Source: Lepus europaeus (taxonomy: Eukaryota > Chordata > Mammalia > Lagomorpha > Leporidae). From it: a stretch of 64,000 nucleotides of DNA. The stretch covers positions 14,609,138 through 14,673,137 of the forward strand of contig NC_084831.1 in NCBI RefSeq assembly GCF_033115175.1, in the 5' to 3' direction. Both the position numbers and the translations under genes were made by a program. Below are positions 23,732 through 35,550 of this stretch, piece by piece (positions within the stretch are counted from its first letter, which is position 1; each line of letters opens with the position of its first letter). A model generated the notes under the pieces. The model ran no database searches. It was not told the origin of the DNA and was given only the letters and a program-made list of their open reading frames with translations.

Positions 23732-24068
23732 GGTTGGCACTGTGGCATATGGTAAAACTGTCGCTTGCAGTGCTGCTATCCAATGTGTGTGCCGGTTCGA
23801 GATCCGGCTGCTCCATTTCCAATCCAGCTCTCTGCTATGGCCTAGGAAAGCAGTAGAAGATGGCCCAAGTCCTTGGGCCCCTGCACCTGCGTGGGAAACC
23901 CAGAAGAAGCTCCTGGCTCCTGGCTTTGGATCGGCACAGCTCCAGCCGTTGTGGCCAATTGGGGAGTGAACCAGCGCATGGAAGACCTCTCTCTCTCTCT
24001 GCCTCTCCTTCTCTCTCTGTGTAACTCTGACTTTCAAATACATAAATAAATCTTAAAAAAAAAAAATA
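23732..24068 (+). repeat. C-type SINE
   Basis: ggttggcactgtggcata head and cataaataaatctt tail. Confidence 0.88.
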
Positions 24069-24465
24069 GGAAACAATGAGTTACAAAAAACATTAATACT
24101 AGCTTTTATGTTTATGTAGTTATTTTAATCGGAGATATTTCCTTCTTTGTCAAGGTTTTGTTACTGTCTAGTGTGCTTTGCTTTCAGTCTGAAGGGCTCT
24201 CTTAAGCATTTATTAAAGGGCAGGTCTTACTGAAACAAGCTCACTTAACTTTCTTAAATCTGAGAATATCTTAATTTCTCCTTCATTTTTGAAGGAATTT
24301 TTGCCAGATTATAGTTTTCAGTTGGCAATTTTATCACACCATTTATTATCATTCCACTGTCTTGTGGCCTCCATGGTTTCTAGTTAGAAACTGGCTGTTA
24401 ATCATTTGGAGGTTCCCTTGTATGTGAGCTGTCACTTTTCTCCTGCTATTTTCAAGGTACTTTTC

Positions 24466-24728
24466 TTGGGGCTGGTGGTTAGCTTAGTAGTTAAGAAGAA
24501 CGGGGCCCACACAGGAGTACCTGGGGTCCACTCCCAGACCTGGTTCCGTCTTCAACTTTCTGCTAATACAGACTTCAGGAGGTCGAAGTGTTGAGTTTCT
24601 GCCACACACGAGACCTGTATTGAATCTCTGGTTCCTCGCTTTGGTCATAAGCTGCTATTGTAATTTAGGAAGTGGACCAGTGAATGGGAGTTCTCTCTCT
24701 GCCTCTCCAATAAATAAATAAAAAAATC
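24466..24728 (+). repeat. old SINE relative
   Basis: ggggctggtggttagctta head and caataaataaataaaa tail. Confidence 0.75.
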
Positions 24729-24732
24729 TGGG

Positions 24733-25060
24733 GGAGCCAGCATTATGGCGTAGTGGGTAAAACCACCGCCCGCAGTGCCAGCAGGCCATATGGGTGCCAG
24801 GTTCTAGTCCCAGCTGCTCCACTTCTGATTCAGCTCTCTGCTATGTTCTGGGAAAGCAGTAGAAGATTGCTCACCTTCACCTGCACCTGCATGGGAGACC
24901 CAGAAGCTCTTGGCTCCCGGCTGCAGATCGGCCCCTAGCTCTGGCTGTTGCGGCCATTTCGGGAGTGAACCAGTGGATGAAGACTTCTGTCTTTCTCTGC
25001 CTCTGCCTCTCTTTAACTCTGCCTTTCAAATCAATAAACAAATCTTTTAAAAATATTTTT
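24733..25060 (+). repeat. C-type SINE
   Basis: gggagccagcattatggc head and caaatcaataaacaaatc tail. Confidence 0.87.
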
Positions 25061-25310
25061 TTCTCTCTCTCCCTATATATATGCCATGGCAGGGATCTCA
25101 GAAAAATTTATCCTTGTTGGAATTTATTGACAATTCCAGGACATATAAATTCATGTCTTTCATTAACTCTTGGGAAGTTTCCAGTCACTATGTTCTTGAA
25201 TATTTTTCTTTCCCTTATCTTTGTCTTCTCTGTCTGAGACTCCACAGTATGTGTAAGTTGTTATCAATGATGGTGTCTCATAGGTTCCTTAGGTTCTGGA
25301 CATTTTTCTT

Positions 25311-25661
25311 TCTTTTTTTTTTTTTTTTTTTTTTTGACAGGCAGAGTGGACAGTGTGAGAGAGAGACAGAGAGAAAGGTCTTCCTTTTGCCGTTGGTTCA
25401 CCCTCCAATGGCCGCCGCGGTAGCGCGCTGCGGCCGGTGCACCGCGCTGATCCGATGGCAGGAGCCAGGTGTTTATCCTGGTCTCCCATGGGGTGCAGGG
25501 CCCAAGCACTTGGGCCATCCTCCACTGCACTCCCTGGCCACAGCAGAGAGCTGGCCTGGAAGAGGGGCAACCGGGACAGGACCGGTGCCCCGACCGGGAC
25601 TAGAACCCGGTGTGCCGGCGCCGCAAGGCGGAGGATTAGCCTATTGAGCCGCGGGGCCGGC
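25311..25661 (-). mobile_element. young C-type SINE, full length
   Basis: Exact 15-bp TSD ctggacatttttctt at 25296-25310 and 25662-25676; intact tRNA-like head. Confidence 0.95.
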
Positions 25662-25802
25662 CTGGACATTTTTCTTGACTCTTTCCTCCATTGTTCAGAT
25701 CTTCTGATGAATCTCCCTGGTTAATTTTTCACTTCAGCTTTCATACATTTTAAACCTGAGAACTGCTATTTAGTTTCTTGTTATAATTCTTATTTTTCTT
25801 TT

Positions 25803-26115
25803 TAAAAATTATTATTTATTTTTATTTTATTCACAAGGCAGAAGAGACAGACAGGGATCTTCCATCTGCTGGTTCATTTCCTAAATGCCACAACAGTCAG
25901 AGATGGGCCAGATTAAAGCCTGGAGCCCAGAAACTTCATCTGGGTCTCCCAAGTGGGTGGCAGGGCCCTAAATTCTTGAGCCATCACCTGCTGCCTGCCA
26001 AAGTGCACATCCAGGAAGCCGGACTGGAAGCAGAGGAGACAGACTCCACCAGGCACTCCTGATACGGGACGCAGGTGTCCCATGTGGCAACCTCACCACT
26101 GTGCCAAACGCCTTT
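25803..26115 (-). repeat. old SINE relative
   Basis: attatttatttttattttat start and body phrases; head aaacgcc degenerate. Confidence 0.65.
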
Positions 26116-26322
26116 ACTGACAGTCCCTATTTGTTCATAATCATTCTCCTGATTTCCTTTAGCTCTCTGTCCATGGTGCCTTCAACAATTTAAGCACATT
26201 TAAGAACATGAACTTAGTCTTTGTCTAATATGTCCAATGTGTGGGCTTGCCCTGTGTTGTTTTCCATCAGTTTTTCTTCCTGTGAATGAACCATTCTGCT
26301 TCAGGTTTTGTTTGAAAGAGAT

Positions 26323-26334
26323 CATGTGTGTGTA

Positions 26335-26365
<31 letters not shown>

Positions 26366-26670
26366 CACAGAGAAATAGAGAGAGAGAGAGAGGGAGAGAG
26401 AGAGAGGGAGCAAGAGATCTTTCATCTGCTGACTCATTCCCAGCAATAGGAAGGGTTGCACTGAGATGAAGCTGGGAGCTAGGAACTCCCTCCAGGTCTC
26501 TCACACGACTGGCAGGAACTAAAGTGCTTGAGCCATCATCTGTTGCCTCCCAGTGCATTGGCAGGAAGCTGGACCAGAAGCAGAGTAACCAGGACTCGAA
26601 TCCACATTGCAATATGGGATATGGGCACCTCAAACAGAGGCATAACCTGCTGTGCCACAACACCCACTCC
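26323..26670 (-). repeat. old SINE relative with GT/GA microsatellite
   Basis: A (GT)n run at about 26325-26355 followed by GA repeats and SINE body to ccacaacacccactcc. Confidence 0.7.
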
Positions 26671-27699
26671 TATGAACTGTACTTCAATGATGCTATGGTT
26701 TGTAGTTTTTTGTTGAGAACTTAAAAAAAAAGCTTTTGACTCTAATGATCTTCCTCTATTGTCTTCCGTTTCACTGATCTTTAATCTGAACTTTATTATA
26801 TCCTTTTTTAATATATTCTTTGACTTTCATTTGCTGTTACTTTTTTCCTAATTTCTTAAGACTGAAGCCAAGATCTCTGATTTGTGACTTTAATTATTTT
26901 CTAAGCACAGATGCTTCAGTGATAACCATTTCCCTGTAAGTCCAGCTCTAATTGCATCTCACAAATTTTGATTTGCTGTGCTTCCATTTTCATGTGATTC
27001 AAATATTTTTCTTGTATCTGTTCTGACTTCTCCCTTGATCCGTAGGTGACTGAGAATCACGTTCCTGAATTCTCAGTGTGCGCTGCCTTCATTCTTACTG
27101 GTTACGGTAGCTGAGGAGACAGTTCCAGACGGACTGGTATTCTCTCAGCACTCTGATTATTCCACCAGCTTCTGGCTTCCGTGTTGCTACTGCAGTCTAT
27201 TTTTTTCAGAGGGTGGAAGACTTCTTATTTCTAGTTTCTTTAAAATCTTATGTCCTTAGTGTGATGCAATTTCACTAAAATATAACCAGCCTGCATGGCA
27301 TATATAGATGGTTCATTATAGATTCATGTACTTTATCAGTTCCAAAAAAATCTTAGCCACTGTCATTTCAAACATTGCTTGTTTTCCATTCATTTTCATT
27401 TTTTTCCTGGGGTTCAATGAGACTCTCATTTGATCCTCCAGGTCTCACATCTCATAAACTTACCTAGTTTTTTTCTCCCCAGGGCTCTCCAGGTGTTTTG
27501 ATTAGACTCTTGTTATTGGCTCATTTTGCTGATTCTCTGTTTTTAGAGTGTTATTTTATATTCTGAGTAAAAATTCTGCCATCTCTGGTCTTTGGACCAT
27601 TTATCTTCTGCTTGTTTCTCATGCACTCGACTTCATAGGCCAGGAATGCATCAGAAACTATGTTTTGTGCAGGTATTTTTAAAAAAAGAAGTATTTAAG

Positions 27700-28028
27700 G
27701 CCGGCGCCGTGGCTTAACAGGCTAATCCTCTGCCTTGCGGTGCCGGTACACTGGGTTCTAGTCCTGGTCGGGGTGCCGGATTCTATCCCGGTTGCCCCTC
27801 TTCCAGGCCAGTTCTCTGCTATGGCCTGGGAAGGCAGTGGAGGATGGCCCAAGTGCTTGGGCCCTGCACCCGCATGGGAGACCAGGAGAAGCACCTGGCT
27901 CCTGGCTTCGGATCGGCGTGATGCGCCGGCCGCAGCGGCCATTGGAGGGTGAACCAACGGCAAAAAGGAAGACCTTTCTCTCTCTCTCTCTCTCTCACTA
28001 TCCACTCTGCCTGTCAAAAAAAAAAAAA
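27700..28028 (+). mobile_element. young C-type SINE, full length
   Basis: Head ggccggcgccgtggctta and A tail, with agtattta repeated at both sides. Confidence 0.92.
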
Positions 28029-28167
28029 GTATTTATTTACTTATTTGAAATGTAGAATTAGAGAGAGAGAGAGAAAGAAATGTTCTTTAGTGTGTCTAGA
28101 ATACAACCAAAATACACGGCAAACTAATGTAAGTATTCAGAATAATATACTTTAAAGCCATTTTCAG

Positions 28168-28490
28168 GGGCTGGTATTGTGGCACAGTGGGTAACCTGTG
28201 GTGTCAACATATCACGTAGAGGCCAGTTCAACTTCCTGCTGCTCTGCTTCTGATTCAGCTCTTTGCTGACGTGCCTGGGAAGGCAGCAGCAGGTGGCCCA
28301 AACACTTAGGTCCCTGCCACCTACACGAGAGACTCAGATGGACTTCAGGTGCCTGCCTGCCTTTTGCCTGGCTCAGTCCCAGTTATTGCAGCTATCTGGG
28401 GAGTGAACCAGCAGATGGACGATCCCTCTTCCTCTCTTTCTCTCTCTGTCACTATGCATTTCAAATAAAAATAAATTTTTTAAAAACAGT
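28168..28490 (+). repeat. C-type SINE
   Basis: ggggctggtattgtggcaca head and caaataaaaataaat tail. Confidence 0.85.
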
Positions 28491-29039
28491 AATTTTTAGA
28501 TTTCATTTTTTCCTTTTACCTAGTTTTTTTTTTTCTCTCCTTACTACTAATTTTGTTAGCAATCTTAGCTTCAGTTCCCCTCCTATGTTTTAGGATTTTG
28601 ATTTAACAGAGTCATTTTCAGAATTTTGATTTATTTCTCTGTCATTTTTCTCAGTTTGATAGTTTTATGCTTTCCTTTGATCTCTCACAATTCCCTGATT
28701 AAGATCAGACTGTATCAATTATGGGGACTCTGCTTTGTGGATCTAATTACTAACTCAACAGGCAGGCTAGTTAAGTTCTGGCTTGCAAAACTGTCTATTC
28801 CTTGCACTTATGTAGCTTCAGAATTTCAAGTGGTGCGCTTGCTGCTAATCCTCTGCCATGGAAGGGTTATCTGAGCTCCTTTAATTACAGAGTAGCTTCT
28901 TGTTGCTTCTGCCTGTTCTCAGAGGTCAGAGGCTTACGACTTTAGTTCCCTTATTCCTGCCTTCATAATTCACTTCACTTCTGATTACTGAGACACATAG
29001 CTGGTTGTCAAAGTGTGACTGCATTTTAAAGTTTCTTTA

Positions 29040-29715
29040 TAAAAGGTTTATTTATTTGAAAGGCAGAGTTACAGAGAGGGAGAGGGAGAAAGAGAGAGGG
29101 AGACAGGGAGAGGGAGAGGGAGACAGGGAGAAAGGGGAGGGAGACAGGGAGAGGGAGAGAGGGAGAGAGGGGAGGGAGGGAGAGAGGGAGAGAGGGGAGG
29201 GAGGGAGAGAGGAGGAGAGGGGGAGAGGGGGAGAGGGAGAGAGGGAGAGGGGGACAGGGAGAGGGAGAGGGAGACAGGGAGAGGGAGGGAGGGAGAGAGG
29301 GGAGGGAGGGAGAGGGAGAGAGGGGAGAGGGAGAGAGGGAGAGAGGGAGAGGGAGTGGGAGACAGGGAGAGTGGGGAGGGAGGGAGAGAGGGAGAGAAGG
29401 AGAGAGGGAGAGGGGGAGAGGGAGAGGGAGACCTTCCATTTGCTGTCAGAGTGAGATCTTCTACCCAGCTGGTTCACTCTCCAAATGGCTGCAACAGCAG
29501 GAGCTGGGCCAATTTGAAGCCAGGAGTCATGAGCTTTATCTGGGTCTCCCGCATGGGTACACGGACCCAAGTACCTGGGCCATCCCCTGCTGCTTTCCCA
29601 AGCACACCAGCAGGGAGCTGGATCAGAAGTGGGGAAGCCAGGATTCAAACTGGTGCCCAAACAGAATGCTGGTGCCTTGGGCTTTGGCTTAACCCACTAT
29701 GCTACAACACCAGCC
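29040..29715 (-). repeat. C-type SINE with a large internal GA-rich expansion
   Basis: Ordinary SINE ends (aaaggtttatttatttgaaa and acaacaccagcccc) enclose about 360 nt of purine repeat. Confidence 0.85.
29075..29432. repeat. (GGGAGA)n-type polypurine minisatellite
   Basis: Almost uninterrupted gagagggagagggagacagg-type units on the plus strand, a polypurine/polypyrimidine tract. Confidence 0.92.
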
Positions 29716-29756
29716 CCTAAAATATTTTTTTAAAAAAATTTTAAATGACATGACTT

Positions 29757-30063
29757 TAAAAAAATAATAAATTTATTTATTTATTTGAAAGGCAGAGTAA
29801 CGGAGAGAGGTACAGATTGCCCAACTGTTGGTTCACTGTCCACGTGGCTGCAACTGCCAGGGCCCAGCCAGGAACTTGAGCCAGGAACTCCACTGGGTCT
29901 CCCACATGGGTGTCAGTACTTGAGCCTTCATCTGCCACTTCCCAGGAATACTGGCAGGAAGCTGGGTCAGAAGCAGAGCAGCTGGGGCTTGAACTGACAC
30001 TCCATTATGGGGAGTGGGTATTCCAAGCAGTGGCTTAACCTGCTGTGATGCAACACTGGCCCC
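29757..30063 (-). repeat. C-type SINE
   Basis: aataaatttatttatttatt start, head atgcaacactggcccc. Confidence 0.83.
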
Positions 30064-30129
30064 TTCTTTTCATTTGAATCCATCTTCTAATGACCATGCA
30101 GTTGGACAGGCCTATAAGCAGGAACACAG

Positions 30130-30388
30130 TGGCAGGTGTGTGGCCCAGTGGTTAAGACACATCTGGAGTCCATACTGGGGTGCTCTGGCTCCTGATAACT
30201 CCACTAATGCAGACCCTGGGAGGCAGCGATGGCTCAGGTAACTGGGTTCCTGCCCTTCAGCGGGAGACCTGTATTGAGTTCCTGGCTCCGGGCCTCAGCC
30301 CTGGTCCAATCTCAGCCATTGCAGGCATCTGGGTAGTAAACAGTGGATGGGAGCTCTCTTTCTCTCTGTCTCTCAAATAAAATCTAAT
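30130..30388 (+). repeat. old SINE relative
   Basis: gtgtggcccagtggttaag head and ctctcaaataaaatc tail. Confidence 0.75.
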
Positions 30389-30562
30389 ATCCAACCCATC
30401 ACCCACCAAAAGAGATCCCAAAACCATGAACATAAAATGACATCTTGACCACGATTCAGATAATGTTAATGACTGGAATACTAATGACACTGCCGTCACT
30501 TCCTCTCGTAAAATAGACCAATTTATATTAAACAGGAGAATGCAAGCCTTGTTCTCACTCAC

Positions 30563-30661
30563 CTGCTCCAAGAGAAAATTATGTACATCTTCCCCTTCTG
30601 GTAAAAAGTCCATCCAGTTGAGGTCAGCCTCCCTCCACAAGGCTCCCACTTTCTTATGGCT
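30563..30661 (-). CDS. EIF4G3: EIF4G3 coding exon, end of MA3 domain
   Basis: This 99-nt exon (33 codons, phase 0 at both ends) runs from TTGTTTTAG to CAG|GTGAGT. It encodes [20 protein letters not shown] and [13 protein letters not shown], the closing helices of MA3. Because it is symmetric, skipping would preserve frame but cut the MA3 fold. Confidence 0.94.
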
Positions 30662-31229
30662 CTAAAACAAAGGTAAGTCCAATCCATTTACTTTCACATT
30701 GGAAGAGGAAGAAGAAAGGGCCTGCCTGAAGTCTTGAGAACGGAACCCTACAAATCAAACTGTTCCCTGTCGATGTGAAGTTGATCTCTCAGGATTCCTG
30801 ACTATCAGACTGAGATGCCTGGCTGCATGTAAGTATAGTGGTGATGACTTAAGTACAGCTGCTTAAGGGTCAATGCCTCATTTGCCAGATGACTGGTAGA
30901 AAGTGCAAGCCAGTTATGAACAGAGTCACCACAACACAGAGTCTATACAAGTGATAGTATCCCTTTTCCTAGACAGCTCCGCACATATCTGCTATCAAAG
31001 TCACTCAGCAGCCTCCCTGGCACCCATGTCCACAGCAGATCATGTTACACTGCCCGGTGGGAGAATGCTTAAGGTCCTTGCTGCTTTTGAACCAGGAATG
31101 AGAAGTGTTTCAAAGGCAAGAAGTGTGAAGTTGACAACTTGAAAAACATGGGAGAAAGTACAAGTCCGCTGTCTGAACAGTCACAGAAGAAAGGGACATG
31201 CAAGGCTTTGGGCTGTGGCTGTCATCTCG
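30662..31229. other. intron, nothing identified
   Basis: Acceptor region for the 30563-30661 exon, then unassigned sequence. Confidence 0.4.
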
Positions 31230-31325
31230 CAGGCATCTTACAGAGGTAAACTGTATTTCACAGAGACTTTTCCCAAGCATAGCAGCTGACACGTGGTGGA
31301 GCCAGAATTTGAACTCAGGTTGTGA
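31230..31325 (+). repeat. MIR fragment
   Basis: ggtggagccagaatttgaac preceded by cagctgacac is a typical MIR 3' portion. Confidence 0.6.
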
Positions 31326-31657
31326 GAAAATGGTATTATTTAGAAATAGAAATTTGCATTCTGTATCTACAAATCAAAAGTTAACAAGCATTTGAGTTGT
31401 AAATAAAGACTAAAGTTAAGTAGATAGGAAAGAAAGGAAATTTGAACATAAAGTTGAGAATTCAGTAAAAATTCTAGTGCCATTAAGCTAATAATATTAT
31501 TAACAAACAGATAATTAATTGGAACAAGGGATGAGGCTATTTAGTGCATCTTTCTATGAAAATGATTTCACATATGGAGTAGGTAAGAATTCTAAGTTCA
31601 GAGGGAGAAATGAAGCAATGAGTTATTTTAATCAATGCCTATAAAAGACTGAAATAC

Positions 31658-31982
31658 GGGCTGGTGCTGTGGCACAGTAGATTAAGCTGCTGCTGTAGTG
31701 CTGGCAATCTTACATGGGTGCTGTTTTGAGTCCTGGCTGCTGCACTTCTGATCCACCTCCCTGCTAGTACACCTGAGAAAGCAGTGGAAGATGGCTCAAG
31801 TCCGTAAGTCCCTGCACCCAAGTGGGGGACCTGGAAGAAGCTCTTGACTCCTGGTGTGGCTTGGCCTGGCCCTGGCCATTGTGGCCATTTGGGGAGTGAA
31901 CCAGTGGATAGAAGACCTCTCTCTCTGTCTCTTCTCTCTCTCGGTAACTCTTTCAAATAAATACATAAATCTTTTGAAAAAA
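31658..31982 (+). repeat. C-type SINE
   Basis: gggctggtgctgtggcacag head and caaataaatacataaatc tail. Confidence 0.88.
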
Positions 31983-32162
31983 TTGAAATAAATCATCCTA
32001 GTACTTTTGATTCAGGTTTGAATTAAGTCAGAAATCACTCTAGAATCTTCACTGTGAATTCTATTTTGTTTTGATTTCTCTCATCTTCTTTGTAATGCCA
32101 CAATTCCCCAAACCTCTTAGACCTCTAGTAGAGCACTCCCACCCTCTTGACATTGTAGGTTT

Positions 32163-32450
32163 AGGGTGAGCATTTAGCCTAGAGGTTGATACAAGTTATG
32201 GTCTATGTCCCACACTGGGGCACGTGGGTTTGATTCCCAATGCTGGCTCCTGACTTCAGCTTTGTGCTAATGTAAACATGTGAAGGCAGCAGCGATGGCT
32301 CAAGTAAATGGGAGATGTGGACTGAAGTCCTGGACTGCAGCTTCGGCTCCAGTCTAGCCCAGCCATAGCTTGTTGCATGCATTTGGGAAGTTAACCAGTG
32401 GATGGGAGATAGCTCTCTCTGTCTCACTGCCTCTCAAATAAAAAAAAAGA
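32163..32450 (+). repeat. old SINE relative
   Basis: gagcatttagcctagagg head and cctctcaaataaaaa tail. Confidence 0.72.
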
Positions 32451-32571
32451 AAGAAAGAAATTACAGCTTAGATACTTTTTTCTATAAATTCTTAAAGCTT
32501 AGCTATTCGTAGATTGACAACCTAGCATACAGTTCTGTATGGTAAATATTTATTAAGCTGAACTAAAGTTG

Positions 32572-32935
32572 GGGCTGGTGCTGTGGCGTAGCAGGTAAAG
32601 CCGTCACCTGCAGTGCTGGCATCCCATATGGGCATCAGTTTGAATCCTAGCTGCTCCACTTCCAGTCCAGCTCTCTGCTATGGCCTGGGAAAGCAGCAGA
32701 AGATGGCCCAAGTCCTGGGGCCCCTGCACCCACGTGGGAGACCTGGAAGAAGCTCCTAGCTCCCGGCTTCGGATTGGCTCAGCTCTGGCCGTTGTGGCCA
32801 TCTGGGGAGTGAATCAGGGGGTGGAAGACTGACCTACCTCCCTCCCTCTCTCTCTGTCTCTGTCTCTCTCTCTCTCTGCCTCTGCCTCTCTGTAACTCTG
32901 CCTTTCAAATAAAAAATAAGTAGATCTTAAAAAAA
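32572..32935 (+). repeat. C-type SINE
   Basis: ggggctggtgctgtggcgta head and caaataaaaaataag tail with long CT run. Confidence 0.9.
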
Positions 32936-33237
32936 TTCAAATAAATTTAACTTTAGAATCTCATCGTGTGGAATCATTGGTGCCACCCGTTTATAATTAG
33001 ATTACCAGCCTATGATGCCAAAATAAGACTATTTAAGATTATCCTTACTCTGAAAAAGCAGATTAGTTTTTACTGAAACTTACTGGAAAGGATAAGTAGT
33101 AGAGCCATTTTGTTTTAAGAGAAGACAAAATTACCAACAGCAAATGAAACACACTTTTGAAATTACTTAGAATTTACCCAATGTAGGTGAGATTAGACAG
33201 TTCTTTCTCAAGATACTAGTCACCAGGACAAACATAC
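32936..33237. other. intron, nothing identified
   Basis: AT-rich DNA downstream (in transcription) of the microexon candidate. Confidence 0.4.
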
Positions 33238-33276
33238 CTCAGAAAGGAACTGGGCTGAAGCGGAGACCTTGCTCTT
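33238..33276 (-). CDS. EIF4G3: candidate in-frame microexon of EIF4G3 (39 or 36 nt)
   Basis: On the minus strand a pyrimidine-rich tract ends TATCCTCTGAAG and is followed by 39 nt encoding KSKVSASAQFLSE, then a good donor GAG|GTATGT. The flanking exons end and begin in phase 0, so inclusion adds exactly 13 residues inside MA3 between LCKQM and SHKKVG. A second AG three bases on (GAAGAAG) would give a 36-nt version, also in frame. Brain-specific, SRRM4-dependent microexons have been reported in EIF4G genes. Whether this is the same one is my inference, and splicing cannot be proven from DNA alone. Confidence 0.55.
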
Positions 33277-33396
33277 CTTCAGAGGATAAAAGGAAAGGGG
33301 ATTACTTGCACAGAGATGTGCTATTCACAGAGTGCAGGATCCCGACCACTGCCCTGGCTAGCATGCTGCTGGCCTGACACGCAGTTTAACACTCAC

Positions 33397-33478
33397 CATT
33401 TGTTTGCATAGAAGGTGCAATATTTCAGAAAGCAAGACCCCAGCTCTTCCAACAGGAAGTAAAGGTTTGCTAAATTCT
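33397..33478 (-). CDS. EIF4G3: EIF4G3 coding exon, MA3 domain
   Basis: This 82-nt exon follows TCTTTTACAG. A single A completes Val, then come 27 codons from EFSKPLLPVGRAGVLLSEIL to LLCKQM, ending exactly on a codon boundary before GTGAGT. Third positions are AT-rich, with only 8 of 27 codons ending in G or C, in sharp contrast with the last exon. The next intron contains the microexon candidate just 120 nt downstream in transcription order. Confidence 0.94.
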
Positions 33479-34372
33479 CTGTAAAAGATAGGGTTAACAG
33501 CGGTTAAGTACTTCTGAAGTTCTCTGTTCTAGAACAGCAGGTAAACAATATGTGCTCCCCACCTACCACCAAAAAATAACGAAAACAAAAAAAACAAAAA
33601 AAGCAAAACACCCCACACATTCCGTGCCACCCAAACAGCAGCAAGTCTCCAGGACATGGCCTACGTTGTTTTTGGAGAAGGAGTTCAGAAACCAGCAGTT
33701 CACCTTATGCTTCACGGAGAAGCCAAAAGGGGACTTTAAATTCCAGGATTTATAGTTGTGCTTCGTTTTACCCTAAGATTCTCATCATCTTTAATGTTCT
33801 GTAGTATGTTTTGTGAATGTCACAGACAAGGAACACAGCAGTGTGGAGAATCTGACTACATATACAGTTGCTGAGAGAAACACTAATGTTCTGAAGAACA
33901 AAGTATGGGAACTGCTGGTCTATACAAGGCAGCATCACTTCTCCACGCATGTCCAAATCCAGGAATGTTTGAGAGCTCAGTTCCTCTGAGTAGAATCATG
34001 AGCATGTGGCATGTGGGTGCCACAACCTGACAGGCTACATTGTGAGGAAGTAACTTCTTATAGTATTGGAGTAATGACAAACAAAAAGTCAGAGTAACAT
34101 TAAGTTTCCAGAGAGACTCATCTTCCAGTTATATGATTCTGGGGACATTGCTACAGTTACTGCTATGGTTGATAGAATACATATTGTCACGTGGTCTCCA
34201 CTAGAGCTTTAGCATAATGTCACATCTTTTCAGCAAAATCAGAGGTCTAAAAGAGTCACTGGCTGCAGACATCAGGCTCCAAGGGCAGTAAGGGGGAAGC
34301 ACTATGCCAGACAGCTGGCTGATGAGTTTTGTGTCAAATGAACTTGATATACATGCAACAAGGATAACTTAC
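33479..34372. other. intron, nothing identified
   Basis: Short EIF4G3 intron without SINE insertions; one of the least repeat-filled introns here. Confidence 0.5.
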
Positions 34373-34498
34373 ACAATAAGTTCTCTCATGGAGATTCCGC
34401 CTTCTTTTAACATGGGGGTAACCAGTTCAGCAAGGTACAACCAAATATGGGGAATATCAATGGCCATGTCATCTGCTAATTCTAAGGTTTCTGAGAAA
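34373..34498 (-). CDS. EIF4G3: EIF4G3 coding exon, MA3 domain
   Basis: This 126-nt exon lies between TTTTTCAG and a GTAAGT donor. After a 1-nt split Gly come 41 codons starting [20 protein letters not shown] and ending GGISMRELI, then GT of a split Val. The segment [15 protein letters not shown] is a hallmark of MA3 domains in eIF4G proteins. No frame disruption was seen. Confidence 0.94.
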
Positions 34499-34967
34499 CT
34501 GAAAAACAGCAGGGAAAACATTAACATGTAAATGTAATTCAAAAGTTAAGATTAAATAAAGATATCAAAAATCAAGCAACCAATGTGTATTAACCCACTC
34601 TGTTAGGCACTGGCCTAGGCATAACACAACCAGTAACCAATCAACTGTTTTCTTACATTTTGTATTAGTCTGGAAAAGAAAAAATGGAACAGACAAAAGC
34701 ATACTTGCAAACATGGCAATATACTCTGAAGAATACAAGCTATGGACCAGAGGGTAGTCAGAAAATACCTCTGTATGGAAGTGACCTTTAAGTTAAATGA
34801 CGAAAACAGACAGACATGTAAGGTTCTGGAGGAATGGCGATCCAATTTTACTCCAAATCTACAAAGAATCCTCAACACAGTAGATATCATAACCTCAGAG
34901 GCAGTCAGAGGCACTGACAAGACACATGGCAGACCAGACACAAGAGAAAAACGCAGCAAGTGTCTGA
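34499..34967. other. intron, nothing identified
   Basis: Contains chance ORFs on both strands; no supporting splice sites or family match. Confidence 0.4.
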
Positions 34968-35270
34968 CCTAGTAGCAGAACACTGGTTAGGATACTCATA
35001 TGCCGTACTTAAGAGTCCGGATTTGAGACCTAACTCTGTTCCTAATTCCAGCTTCCTCCTAATGAAAATCTTGGGAGTTGGCATGTGAGGGTTCAAGTGG
35101 TTAGGGCCCTGCCATTCATGGGGCTGAGAGGGGGCCTGGATTGAGTTCCAAGCTCCAGATGTCAGCCTGGCCCAGCCCCAGGCATTTGGGTAGTGGGTCA
35201 GAGGATGGGAGCACTCTCTGTTTGTTTCTCTTTTTCTGTCTGCCTCTCAAATAAAATAAAACAGAGTAAA
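34968..35270 (+). repeat. old SINE relative
   Basis: cctagtagcagaacactggt head and tgcctctcaaataaaataaa tail. Confidence 0.7.
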
Positions 35271-35550
35271 AAAGACAAAAATCCTCATCATTGAATACCT
35301 TATGATAGAGAAATAAACTAGATGGATATAAAAGAGTTTGACACATTATTAACACTACTACTACTACATGCTATAAACTATTATACCTTTAAAAAGAAAG
35401 TTAATGGTTTTGGGTTTTTGTGCTATGAAGTATAAACATTTCTCAATGTAAAGTTTGGGAATTAAATATAATTTGGAAAGACAAATAACAAAAGCTCCAT
35501 AGTTTTATTAGAGCTGAGAATCACAGCTATTCATTCAAGAGTACAAATTA

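Larger units (their letters stand above)
24070..29035 (-). repeat. scattered old L1-like sequence in antisense
   Basis: Unique parts between SINEs, such as tctcacaaattttgatttgc near 26955, resemble mammalian L1 read on the opposite strand. Boundaries and subfamily cannot be set by eye. Confidence 0.4.

Noticed and set aside
29005-29660. Long Glu/Arg/Gly-rich ORF (plus) and Pro/Leu/Ser-rich ORF (minus)
   Set aside because: Both are translations of the polypurine repeat.
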